The notes: generated from the sequence alone by a model not told the origin. A DNA stretch of 9,406 nt from JBDTVS01 sp040007095 (GCA_040007095.1 JBDTVS010000079.1:1-9406), one strand, 5' to 3'. Numbered from the stretch's first letter, positions 1 through 7,014 are shown. Program-made: numbers and translations.

Positions 1-49
1 CGGGCGCCGCGCGCCGGAAGCCGTGTACTAAATCGTCGAACGCAGGACA

Positions 50-3000
50 CTAGCTCTCGTCCGGCACGCGCTGCCCGCCGCTGAAGCGGAAGCGCTCGAT
101 CGCGCCGCCGTCATCCACGCTGTCGACACGCAGATCGATCGCCTCCCGCGCCACGAACGCGTTCTCGAGCGCGTCGAGGATCAGCCGGTAGTCGGGGTGG
201 TCGGCGCTGGCGATGAATCGGCGCTCGGCGCCGTCAATGTCGAGGCGCACCACGCTCTGCCGCGGACCGCCGTCGCGGTGCGCGATCTCGACGACGCGGC
301 CGCGGACCCAGTCGGGCCCGGTGATGACGGCGTCCAACTGGCAGGCCGCGAACTCGTCGTGCGAGGCGGTGATCTGGACGCTGCCGCGCGCAAGGCCGCT
401 CAAGTCGAAGCGCGCGTCGCCGTTCGCGTCGGTGCGCGCGGTGAAGACCGTGTCGCCCTGCCGGATGTACACGAGCACATGCTCGGACGGCTCCGGGTGC
501 GGAATCGGCGTCGGCGGCTGCTGCTCGACGACGTGGATCACGACCGGCTCGCGTCGAATCCTGTCGGAGACCGTGATGCGAAACTGCCTCACGCGGCCCT
601 TGTAGACCTGCATTTCCGGATCGCCGATCAGGTTGAGCGCGAAGATCGCCCAGCGCTCGTAGACGGTGTTGTAGCCGGTGCCGCCAACCAGCCCCAGCCG
701 GCTGTCGTTGAGCAGGCCAAGCTGACGCACCGCGGTCAGGCGGTGAAAGAACGCGCGCTGAAAGTTGTCGCCGACGCCGATCCACGAGAAGCGCGTGTTG
801 CCGACGTAGGCGACGGCGCCGCCGTTGGCATCGCACACGAGCGCCTCGCTGAAGGCGTCGCTGGCGTCGACCTGGTTCGTCAGGCAGGAGTCGGCATAGC
901 CGATGAAGCTCTGGTAGCCGTTGGTCAATCCGGAGGCCATCCAGACGGAGCCGCTGCAGCAGCCGTCGCTGTTGCCGTGTCCCGAGAGCGAGACGATGTG
1001 CGGCGCGGCGTTCAGCGCGGCTCGCAGCCGGTCGGAACCGAGGTGCTGCACGGGGGCCGCAACGGCCTGCGCCGGCGTCAGATCGAGCTCGTCTTCGTAC
1101 AACCGCGACACTGTGTCCCAGCCGGGAATCTCGGTGCGTAGCTGCGCGCGCAGTTCTTCCTGGTCCGACATCGAGCTGTCCTGCCCGGGCCAGTCGATCA
1201 GGAAATCCGCGGGCGACACCTCGGCGAGCGATCCGTACACGACAATCCATGGGCTGGGCAGCGGGAAGAAAAAGGGCCCGCCGAACAGCGGCGGAAGTGG
1301 AATGGAGATGCCGTTGGGCCGCAGGTCGGTGGGGCTGGTGGCGAAGTGCCAGCCGCGGCCGCCTTCGGTTGCGTCCTGCGAGTAGGGAATCACGCGCCGG
1401 TCCGCGTCGGAGATCTCGGCAATCACTTCCCACTCGAAGCCGCCCGGAGTCGCGGCGAGCTTGATGAGGGCATGCCGGCTGCCCGCTGCGTGGTAGTACT
1501 GAGCGTCGCCCGGCGGGAAGGCCGTGGTGCTGGCAATGAACGAGGGGCCGCCCCAATCGCTCGACGCGAGCAGCACTCGGCGCGGCCAGTTGCCGTCGAG
1601 CGAGAACCCGGTCGCCGGCGACCGGAAGCTTTCGTACGCGACCACCTTGGCGACGAAGGCTTCGGCCTGCGCCGCGGAGTCGACGGGCGCGCGCCCGACA
1701 CTGACGTCGGCGGCCAGCACCACGCCGTCGAGGTCGCCCGATCCGTTGTATTGACCGTAGAGGCCGTTGCCTAGCGCGTCCCAGTCGTGCTCGGGAAAAT
1801 ACACGTACGGGATCGAGAAGCTGGACCCGAACGGCAGGCTGAAGGAGAGATACGCGATCACATAGCTGGTGAGGCTCGCGTAGTAGAGATCCGTCGGCAG
1901 CGTGTTCCACTGGTAAAGCCACTGCAGCGACGCGTTCACGATCCCAGACGGACCGTTGACGCGGACGAAGTTGGTCGCCGTCGCCGTGCGTGTCGCGTAG
2001 CTGTCGCTGGTCGTGAAGTACCAGCCGGGGCTCGAAGCGCTCGACGTCCCCGCGCCGTCGTAAGGAATCCGCGCGCCGGTGGCCGGATTCACCAGGACGT
2101 TCATGCTGCTGCTGCCGGGCCACCAGGTACCCGGATTGACCACGTGCACTTTGAGGAAGCTGCCGGTCCAGAACGACGTGTTGTCGGCCGGCGGATCGAC
2201 GGCGGCGACGCCGATCCCGCCCTCGAGCGCGCCGGCCACGCGCCGGATCGGCACGACGCCGATGTCGCCGCCGATGAGCAGCCACGACACGCCCCACCGC
2301 GGCACTGCGTTTTTCAGGAAGCGGCGGAGTAATTCTTGAAGGTCGCGCGCGCCGTCGCGGAAATTGCCGTACCGCCCGCCGACGATGTCGGTGATCGTGA
2401 CGACGCGCGTCGAAATGCCGCGGCTGCGCTTCCAGGCCGCGAGCTTGTCGAAGGCGGCGACGATACCGGGAATGGCCGCGCCCGGTGTGATGGTGGTCTC
2501 GTTCCACGCGCGATCGTCGGTGACGATCAGGTATTCGGAGGCCAGTTCATAGGCCGGCCAGCGGTGCGAGATGTCGCTCACGAGGTCCGGGTTGACCACC
2601 TCGCTGCGGGCGATGTTGGTCACGCGCCTGGCGTGTGTGGCCGAGTTGATCACCGGATCGGGCAGCGGCGCCATGCGGGCCGGGTCGATCTCCCGCCCGA
2701 GGCGCTGCTGCAACGCCTTGTGAGCGGCCTGCTTGTCGTCGAGCGGCATCGTGTCGCCGGTTGTGAGGACGACATCGAAGCGCGTGCAGAACTCGAGGAG
2801 CCCGGCGGGGTTGAAGCGCACCGGGTTGATCTCGATGCGCGCGATACGCGTGAGCCCGGCCTGCTCGATGCCGAGCGCGCGCGCCAGCGGGCGCGGTGCG
2901 CGCAACTCTTTTTCGTAGAGATCCGTGTCGGGCGGTACGACCGACGGGGCCTGGAACGGATCGGGAAATTCCGACGGTCCGTTTGGCCGCGCGCGACGGC

Positions 3001-3355
3001 AGCTGGCCTCGATGTGGTGGCTGGTGTCATTGCCGAGCGTCGATCCCGCCGCGTCGTTGATGCCTGGCCGCAGGGGCTGAGCCGGCGCGATCAGAGCGGG
3101 CTCCTGCGTGACGGGCACCCAGTGCTCGTTCTCTACCGAGAGGCCGGTGGGCCACTGCGTCGAGGGCACCGCCACCTTGAAAACGCGCCGGGGGAAAGCG
3201 GGACCGCCGACCGGCCCGCTCGACCGGGCGCTGGCGAGATCGATCACCAGGCCGAAGGGTGTGCGCCTAATCGCCAGGTCCTGCGTGTCGAACGATACGG
3301 TGACGCGGACCGCGTCGCGATCCGGGTGTGAGTGGTGACGGCATTCGCAGTGCAT
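50..3355 (-). CDS. Large gingipain-type C25 cysteine peptidase
   Basis: Predicted cysteine endopeptidase of family C25, 1101 residues. The catalytic pair is visible: His793 in SLSGHGN and Cys824 in YADSCLT, 31 residues apart, close to the spacing in gingipain R. Other family landmarks appear in order: YLIVTDDRAW (275-284), LAAWKRSRGISTRVVTITDI (305-324), LLIGGDIGVVPIRRV (359-373), PTDLYYASL (487-495), WDALGNGLYGQYN (525-537), VSVGRAPVDS (551-560), GAVAYVGNTRFSW (846-858) and NLIGDPEM (908-915). Residues 1-250 resemble a prodomain. Residues 935-1012 look like an Ig-like or carboxypeptidase-regulatory beta domain, followed by a short beta-rich tail. The catalytic region spans about 650 residues, nearly double the usual size, because of insertions near 375-486, 496-522 and 610-730. 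The ATG at 3355 has a GAGGAG ribosome site 5 bases upstream. No signal peptide and no type IX secretion C-terminal domain is evident, so its location is unclear. The start of the protein (MHCECRHHSH) is unusually rich in Cys and His. Family call firm; substrate unknown. Confidence 0.93.
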   Translation of the reverse strand: MHCECRHHSHPDRDAVRVTVSFDTQDLAIRRTPFGLVIDLASARSSGPVGGPAFPRRVFKVAVPSTQWPTGLSVENEHWVPVTQEPALIAPAQPLRPGINDAAGSTLGNDTSHHIEASCRRARPNGPSEFPDPFQAPSVVPPDTDLYEKELRAPRPLARALGIEQAGLTRIARIEINPVRFNPAGLLEFCTRFDVVLTTGDTMPLDDKQAAHKALQQRLGREIDPARMAPLPDPVINSATHARRVTNIARSEVVNPDLVSDISHRWPAYELASEYLIVTDDRAWNETTITPGAAIPGIVAAFDKLAAWKRSRGISTRVVTITDIVGGRYGNFRDGARDLQELLRRFLKNAVPRWGVSWLLIGGDIGVVPIRRVAGALEGGIGVAAVDPPADNTSFWTGSFLKVHVVNPGTWWPGSSSMNVLVNPATGARIPYDGAGTSSASSPGWYFTTSDSYATRTATATNFVRVNGPSGIVNASLQWLYQWNTLPTDLYYASLTSYVIAYLSFSLPFGSSFSIPYVYFPEHDWDALGNGLYGQYNGSGDLDGVVLAADVSVGRAPVDSAAQAEAFVAKVVAYESFRSPATGFSLDGNWPRRVLLASSDWGGPSFIASTTAFPPGDAQYYHAAGSRHALIKLAATPGGFEWEVIAEISDADRRVIPYSQDATEGGRGWHFATSPTDLRPNGISIPLPPLFGGPFFFPLPSPWIVVYGSLAEVSPADFLIDWPGQDSSMSDQEELRAQLRTEIPGWDTVSRLYEDELDLTPAQAVAAPVQHLGSDRLRAALNAAPHIVSLSGHGNSDGCCSGSVWMASGLTNGYQSFIGYADSCLTNQVDASDAFSEALVCDANGGAVAYVGNTRFSWIGVGDNFQRAFFHRLTAVRQLGLLNDSRLGLVGGTGYNTVYERWAIFALNLIGDPEMQVYKGRVRQFRITVSDRIRREPVVIHVVEQQPPTPIPHPEPSEHVLVYIRQGDTVFTARTDANGDARFDLSGLARGSVQITASHDEFAACQLDAVITGPDWVRGRVVEIAHRDGGPRQSVVRLDIDGAERRFIASADHPDYRLILDALENAFVAREAIDLRVDSVDDGGAIERFRFSGGQRVPDES

Positions 3356-3417
3356 TTGTGCTCCTCGGACAGGGGTCGACGCGCGGGCGACATGACCCGG
3401 CGGGTATGTGGTAGTAA

Positions 3418-3450
3418 ACGACCGTTGCGCGATTGCGGAACAGCGGTCGT
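3418..3450. repeat. 10-bp stem-loop in divergent promoter region
   Basis: The arms acgaccgttg (3418-3427) and cagcggtcgt (3441-3450) pair over 10 positions with one G-U, around a 13-base loop that can itself form a small CGC/GCG stem. It lies 63 bases upstream of the protease start and about 200 bases upstream of the DsrE-like gene. It could be an operator, a hairpin in the protease leader, or a remnant of a dispersed repeat. There is no T-run to make it a terminator for either gene. Confidence 0.5.
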
Positions 3451-3478
3451 CCGAGGGGTCAACGGCTTCACCGGGTTC

Positions 3479-3507
3479 ACCACCGAGATCACCGAGATCA
3501 CCGAGAC
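3479..3507 (+). repeat. Nonamer tandem repeat, copy A
   Basis: Three head-to-tail copies of a 9-base unit: caccgagat (3481-3489), caccgagat (3490-3498), caccgagac (3499-3507), preceded by ttcac. A diverged copy lies on the opposite strand at 4823-4851, and related nonamer strings lie at 7307-7336 and 7406-7434. All occur between genes. The 9-base period could encode a His-Arg-Asp or Thr-Glu-Ile type repeat, but no real gene runs through it, so it is treated as a noncoding dispersed repeat. Confidence 0.7.
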
Positions 3508-3530
3508 GACATTCTGTTTTGGATCGGTAG

Positions 3531-3568
3531 GCCTGGTGCCTTGACGCGAAACTGACTCACGACCAGGC
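3531..3568. repeat. Spaced inverted repeat upstream of DsrE-like gene
   Basis: gcctggt (3531-3537) is exactly complementary to accaggc (3562-3568), with 24 bases between. It lies 84 bases upstream of the Tat-exported gene. The spacing would suit a dimeric regulator's half-sites or a long-loop hairpin. With 7-bp arms chance is possible. Confidence 0.35.
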
Positions 3569-3651
3569 GCACAACGTTCTTGCGTTTTGTGCGGTTCGGG
3601 TGTAGATGGTGGGTCCAAATGTTGCCCGCCGGATTCGTAAAGGAGTGGCTT

Positions 3652-4374
3652 ATGACGTCGACAGAACGGACTCCTCGCCGCAGTTTCCTTGGCCGCCTGA
3701 TCGGTGCGGCCGCCGTGAGCCTTCCCGTCGGTCTCCCGTTTGCCGGAACGTCGGCGGTCGCGGCCCAGGGCGCCGCGGCGGACGATTGGATCAAAGAGGT
3801 AAAGGGCACCCACCGCTGCCTGTTCGATTTCCCGCAGCACAAGAACGGGATGCCGCTGCTGCACATGCTGAATTACCTGAACACCTACAGGGAGGCGTAC
3901 AAGGCCGGGCCGGGTCAGGTGGCGGCGGTCGGCACCTTCTACAGCATCGGGAACCAGGCGAGCATCTCACTGGGATTCAACGATGCCATGTGGGCCAAGT
4001 ACAAGCTCGGCGAGTACACCGGCCTCAAGGACGCCGCGGGAAAACCGTACGTGCGCAACGTGTTCAATCGGCCGACCAAGGACGATGTCCATCTGCTCAT
4101 GCAGGCCATTCAGACGCCGCCGATTCCCGCCTTCGCCGAAGCGATGCCGGGGCTCGGAATCGAGAGCCTGCAGAAAATGGGATCGAAGTTCCTGATGTGC
4201 GCGAACGCGCTCGGCGGATGGTGTCTCGAGCTCGAGGCAAGGGGCAAGGGGAAATCGGCCGAGATCGAAAAAGACCTGCGCGCCAACCTGCTCCCGGGCG
4301 TGACGATCGTGCCCGCGATGGTGATTGCCATCGAGCAGGGGCAGGCCGCTGGCATCAAGTACAACCGCCAGTAG
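3652..4374 (+). CDS. Tat-exported DsrE-like protein
   Basis: Predicted 240-residue periplasmic protein. The chosen ATG has a strong AAAGGAG site (3639-3645) 6 bases upstream. Reading from upstream in-frame starts would bury the export signal. The N-terminus carries a twin-arginine signal, TPRRSFLGRL (7-16), followed by an Ala-rich hydrophobic stretch ending near AVAAQGA (35-41), so it should be exported folded. The mature part resembles DsrE/DsrF-like sulfur-relay folds: an initial strand HRCLFDFPQ (54-62), a helix GMPLLHMLNYLNTY (66-79), then FLMCANAL (180-187) with a conserved-position Cys183, and the closing LLPGVTIVPAMVIAIEQGQAAG (213-234). In DsrE-type proteins the equivalent Cys carries sulfur. 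Here no sulfur-oxidation partner genes are visible, so substrate and role are unknown. The gene is apparently monocistronic, with a convergent pseudogene stopping 13 bases beyond its end. Export signal is certain; the fold assignment is moderate. Confidence 0.82.
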   Translation: MTSTERTPRRSFLGRLIGAAAVSLPVGLPFAGTSAVAAQGAAADDWIKEVKGTHRCLFDFPQHKNGMPLLHMLNYLNTYREAYKAGPGQVAAVGTFYSIGNQASISLGFNDAMWAKYKLGEYTGLKDAAGKPYVRNVFNRPTKDDVHLLMQAIQTPPIPAFAEAMPGLGIESLQKMGSKFLMCANALGGWCLELEARGKGKSAEIEKDLRANLLPGVTIVPAMVIAIEQGQAAGIKYNRQ

Positions 4375-4387
4375 CGGAGCGGGTCGA

Positions 4388-4786
4388 CTACAGAGGTTTG
4401 CAGCGCGCCGCGAGCAGGCCTGTCGCCTCGGTGAGATCGATGTCCGCGACGAGCAGTCCCGGCTTGCCGTACGGCTGGTAGCTGACCAGCGTGTCGTCCG
4501 GCCGCACCACGGCTGAAGTCGTGGGCGACCCATCGCTGGCAAAGTTCACGGTGGCGAAAAAGCAGGTGTTCTCGGCGGCGCGGCACAAGGCGGCCTTCTG
4601 CCAGCCTTCGTGGCAGATGGCGACGCCGAATGTCAGCGGGCCGCTCGTAAACACCCGCCGCTCCGAGACGTCGTTCGAATACGTCCCCTCTTCCGAGGGA
4701 TCGATCTGCGACTTGTCCTGGAACCCGGCGATCGTCCCATGTCGAGCTTTGTGGTGACGCTCTTGAAGTCGCGAATACGCGCTCAT
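4388..4786 (-). pseudogene. Decayed carbon-nitrogen hydrolase (nitrilase superfamily)
   Basis: The reading frame keeps recognisable nitrilase-superfamily pieces: QDKSQIDPSEEG (23-34) with a likely catalytic Lys25, LTFGVAICHEGW (51-62) with the nucleophile Cys58, AAENTCFFATVNFAS (70-84), SAVVRPDDTLVSYQPYGKP (91-109) and a C-terminal strand LLVADIDLTEATGLLAARC. Two things are missing. The N-terminal half with the catalytic Glu is absent; upstream sequence instead runs into a nonamer repeat. Only 13 residues separate Cys58 from the AEN motif, where the family normally has about 40 to 50 residues, so an in-frame internal deletion is likely. The first available ATG (4786) has no good ribosome site. 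The surviving frame is still open, suggesting fairly recent decay. It is convergent with the Tat-exported gene. Expression of the 132-residue product cannot be excluded, but a working hydrolase is very unlikely. Confidence 0.8.
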
Positions 4787-4822
4787 TGCCGGCCGGGCAC
4801 ACGGTTTTTCAGAATCCGCTTC

Positions 4823-4851
4823 TTCTCGGCGATCTCGGCGATCTCAGTGGT
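4823..4851 (-). repeat. Nonamer tandem repeat, copy B
   Basis: Read on the minus strand this is accactgagatcgccgagat followed by cgccgagaa. It matches copy A (3479-3507) at most positions in the same 9-base period. Both copies are followed within about 10 bases by attctg. It sits just upstream of the broken 5' end of the hydrolase pseudogene and about 75 bases before the aldolase start, so it may mark the breakpoint where the hydrolase lost its N-terminus. Confidence 0.65.
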
Positions 4852-4926
4852 TGTCCTGAACGGCCAGTCGAAGCTAACCGATTGCTCGAGGTTCATGCCG
4901 GAGGAGAGTCGCTGCCGCGATCTACA

Positions 4927-5838
4927 ATGACCATGATGAACCTCGCGGGCGTGCTCAATCCGATCCCCACTCCATTCGACAACCGCGGCGACGTGGATCT
5001 CGTTCGGCTTCGTGCTTCGCTCGGCCGATGGTGCGCCTCGCCGCTGGCGGGTTTCGTCGTCCTCGGATCGACCGGTGAGGCGGCGTTTCTCGACGAAGAC
5101 GAATCGCTTCGCGTGATCGAGGCGGCACGAGACGCCGTCCCGGCCGACCGCACGTTCATCGTCGGCACCGGCCGCGAGTCGACCCGCGCCACGATGGCCG
5201 CGACCAGGCGCGCCGCGGACTCAGGCGCCGACGCCGTGCTCGTACGCACGCCCGGCTTTTACAAGTCGCAGATGACGAGCGCAGCGTACGTGCGGCACTA
5301 CACTTCGGTGGCCGATGCGTCGCCGGTTCCGGTGCTGCTGTACAACTTCACGGCGGTCACCGGCGTGACGATTCCGGTCGAGGCCGTGGCCGTGCTGGCG
5401 GCGCACCCGAACATCGCCGGCATGAAGGAATCCAACGGCGACGTCGCGCGCATCGGCGAGCTGGTAGCGGCCGTCCCGCCGGCCTTCAGTGTCGTGGCCG
5501 GAAGCGCATCGACGTTTCTCGGCGCGATCGATGCGGGCGCGCGCGGCGGAATTCTCGCGCTCAGCGCGGTGCTGCCGGAAGCCTGCGTGCGGCTGCTCGA
5601 CCTGGTGCGCGGCGGCCGCGCGGACGAGGCGAGTGCGCTGCAGGCACGCCTCCTTCCGCTCGCGAAGCTGTTCGGCGCCACCTACGGCATTCCGGGGTTG
5701 AAAGCGGCGCTCAATCTGGCGGGTTACGACATCGGCGATCCGCGGCCGCCGCTGACTCCGCTCGGCGAGGGCGCGATTCCCGAATTGACCGCCGCGCTTT
5801 CATTGTTCCCGGAGGCCCATCTTCATGTTGCTTCCTGA
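4927..5838 (+). CDS. 4-hydroxy-2-oxoglutarate aldolase-like DHDPS-superfamily lyase
   Basis: Class I (Schiff-base) aldolase of the DapA/NanA superfamily, 303 residues, the normal length. Landmarks: the carboxylate-binding loop GSTGEA (47-52), the catalytic Tyr139 in LLYNFTAVTG, the Schiff-base Lys167 in GMKESNGD, and VVAGSASTFLGAIDAGARGG (189-208). The Lys-x-Ser arrangement (Lys167, Ser169), the AGSA motif and the following gene favour 4-hydroxy-2-oxoglutarate aldolase (HOGA1 type), which makes pyruvate and glyoxylate, over dihydrodipicolinate synthase. Specificity is inferred, and other 2-keto-acid aldolase activities are possible. ATGs at 4927, 4933 and 4936 compete. GGAGGAG at 4900-4906 is about 20 bases from the first, too far for an ideal site, so the exact start is unsettled by a few codons. 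The gene overlaps the aminotransferase by 14 bases. No strong promoter is visible upstream, where a nonamer repeat lies. Confidence 0.85.
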   Translation: MTMMNLAGVLNPIPTPFDNRGDVDLVRLRASLGRWCASPLAGFVVLGSTGEAAFLDEDESLRVIEAARDAVPADRTFIVGTGRESTRATMAATRRAADSGADAVLVRTPGFYKSQMTSAAYVRHYTSVADASPVPVLLYNFTAVTGVTIPVEAVAVLAAHPNIAGMKESNGDVARIGELVAAVPPAFSVVAGSASTFLGAIDAGARGGILALSAVLPEACVRLLDLVRGGRADEASALQARLLPLAKLFGATYGIPGLKAALNLAGYDIGDPRPPLTPLGEGAIPELTAALSLFPEAHLHVAS

Positions 5839-6937
5839 TATCGATCGCATTCTGCTCGGGCCCGGTCCGAGCATGACGGCTCCGCGCGTGATGCGCGCGA
5901 TGGCCGCGCCCACGGTCAGCCACCTCGATCCGATCATGATTGCGCTGTTGGACGATGTGCGGAGCCGGCTGCTGAGGATCTTCCGCGCACCTGAAGGTTC
6001 CTTCGCGCTCGCGATCTCGGGGACCGGCACCTCGGGTATGGAGACCGCGGTCGCCAACCTGGTCGCCGACGGCACCCGCGCGCTCGTGGTCGTCAACGGG
6101 TACTTCGGCGATCGGCTGGCGCAGATGTGCGAGCGCTACGGCGCCACGGTCCGTCGGGTGGACGTCGAGTGGGGCCGCGCGTGCGACCCCGACCGGCTGC
6201 GCGCCGCGCTCAAGGCCGCGGGCGCCGACGTGGTCGCGATGGTGCACGCGGAGACGTCGACGGGTGTGCTGAACCCGGTGGCCGATCTGGTCGCCGTCGC
6301 GCGCGATCAGGGCGCGCTGACGATCGTGGACGCGGTCACATCGTTTGGCGGACATCCGCTCGATGTCGGCGCGTGGGGACTCGACGCCGTTTACAGCTGC
6401 ACGCAGAAGTGCCTTGGCGCGCCGTCGGGGCTGGCGCCGGTCGTCTTCGGTCCGCAGGCGCTCGCGCGCCGCGTGAAGTGCCGCAGCTTCTACTTCGACC
6501 TGCAGCTGCTCGAGGACTACTGGGTCCGGCGGAAGTATCACCACACGATGTCGTCGGCGCTCGTGTGCGCGCTCGACGAAGCGCTGGCGATTGTCGAGGA
6601 AGAAGGGCTCGATGCCCGATGGTCGCGGCACGAGCGCAACCATCGGGCGTTCATCGACGGGCTCAAGACGCTGGGGCTCTCCGTGCTGCCGCCGGAAGGC
6701 GAGCGGCTCTGGACGTTGAACACGGTGCGCATTCCCGAGGGCGTCGACGATCCGGTCGTGCGCAAGCAGCTGCTCGAGGACTACAGCATCGAAATCGGCG
6801 CCGGCCTCGGTCCGCTGGCCGGAAAAATCTGGCGAGTCGGACTGATGGGGGCAAGCTCCACGCCGAGATTGATCGTCTTGTTGCTCGGCGCGCTCGACAA
6901 GGCGCTGACGGCGCAGGGTCACCGGGCATTGGTGTAG
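5825..6937 (+). CDS. Alanine-glyoxylate / serine-pyruvate aminotransferase (class V, PLP)
   Basis: PLP-dependent class V aminotransferase, 370 residues. It opens with the family signature LLGPGPSMTAPRVM (10-23). The phosphate-binding turn is SGTGTSGME (65-73), the PLP-ring Asp169 is in VDAVTSFGG, and the Schiff-base Lys195 is in YSCTQKCLGAPSG. FYFDLQLLEDYW (222-233), KYHHT (237-241), IEIGAGLGPLAGKIWRVGL (322-340) with substrate-carboxylate Arg337, and LMG strongly recall human AGXT. The expected reaction is glyoxylate plus an amino donor such as alanine or serine giving glycine. The start ATG lies inside the end of the aldolase gene, with GGAGG (5811-5815) 9 bases upstream, so the two are translationally coupled. 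In context it would remove the glyoxylate made by its neighbour. Phosphoserine aminotransferase or archaeal-type aspartate aminotransferase are less likely, given the YHHT and KCLGAPSG motifs. Confidence 0.93.
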   Translation: MLLPDIDRILLGPGPSMTAPRVMRAMAAPTVSHLDPIMIALLDDVRSRLLRIFRAPEGSFALAISGTGTSGMETAVANLVADGTRALVVVNGYFGDRLAQMCERYGATVRRVDVEWGRACDPDRLRAALKAAGADVVAMVHAETSTGVLNPVADLVAVARDQGALTIVDAVTSFGGHPLDVGAWGLDAVYSCTQKCLGAPSGLAPVVFGPQALARRVKCRSFYFDLQLLEDYWVRRKYHHTMSSALVCALDEALAIVEEEGLDARWSRHERNHRAFIDGLKTLGLSVLPPEGERLWTLNTVRIPEGVDDPVVRKQLLEDYSIEIGAGLGPLAGKIWRVGLMGASSTPRLIVLLLGALDKALTAQGHRALV

Positions 6938-6950
6938 GACACGGGGCACG

Positions 6951-6970
6951 GTCCGCCTAAAAAGGCGGAC
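6951..6970. terminator. Hairpin after the aldolase-aminotransferase operon
   Basis: Perfect inverted repeat gtccgcct / aggcggac (8 bp, GC-rich) around an AAAA loop, starting 13 bases after the aminotransferase stop. Position and strength suit transcription termination or 3'-end protection. No T-run follows on the plus strand (next bases actacgtacg), so it is not a canonical intrinsic terminator. It may alternatively be a copy of a dispersed palindrome. An 8-base palindrome acgtacgt follows at 6974-6981. Confidence 0.5.
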
Positions 6971-7014
6971 ACTACGTACGTCGGAGTCCATCGGCACCGG
7001 ACGTCTCTACCTGA

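Larger units (their letters stand above)
3356..3651. other. Divergent intergenic region between protease and DsrE-like gene
   Basis: This 296-base stretch separates two divergently transcribed genes, so promoters for both should lie here. I see no intact open reading frame of interest and no convincing sigma-70 promoter. The best plus-strand candidate, TTGCGT (3580-3585) with TAGATG (3603-3608) at 17-base spacing, is weak. It contains a 10-bp stem-loop (3418-3450), a tandem nonamer repeat (3481-3507) and a spaced 7-bp inverted repeat (3531-3568), each listed separately. Confidence 0.6.

Noticed and set aside
234..2507. A long minus-strand open frame (757 codons) inside the protease gene
   Set aside because: It is extremely Arg/Ala-rich, has no recognisable motif and lies in another frame of the C25 gene, whose catalytic motifs are clear. 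It is a by-product of high GC.
2336..3331. Plus-strand open frame of 331 codons opposite the protease N-terminus
   Set aside because: It is antisense to the real gene and low in complexity, with no motifs and no ribosome site worth noting.
3481..3507. CRISPR-like array, because of tandem short repeats
   Set aside because: The units are 9 bases, adjacent without spacers, and there are no cas genes. It is a microsatellite-like repeat.
3541..3569. TTGACG at 3541-3546 as a -35 box for the DsrE-like gene
   Set aside because: No acceptable -10 box lies 16 to 18 bases downstream (the sequence there is gaccaggcgc).
4610..4930. Plus-strand frame whose TGA overlaps the aldolase ATG (ATGA), possibly a translationally coupled leader
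   Set aside because: Most of it is antisense to the hydrolase remnant and the repeat, and it has no family features. The ATGA overlap is probably chance.
5711..6997. Minus-strand open frame of 428 codons opposite the aminotransferase
   Set aside because: His/Arg/Ala-rich antisense shadow of a gene with an obvious class V aminotransferase sequence.
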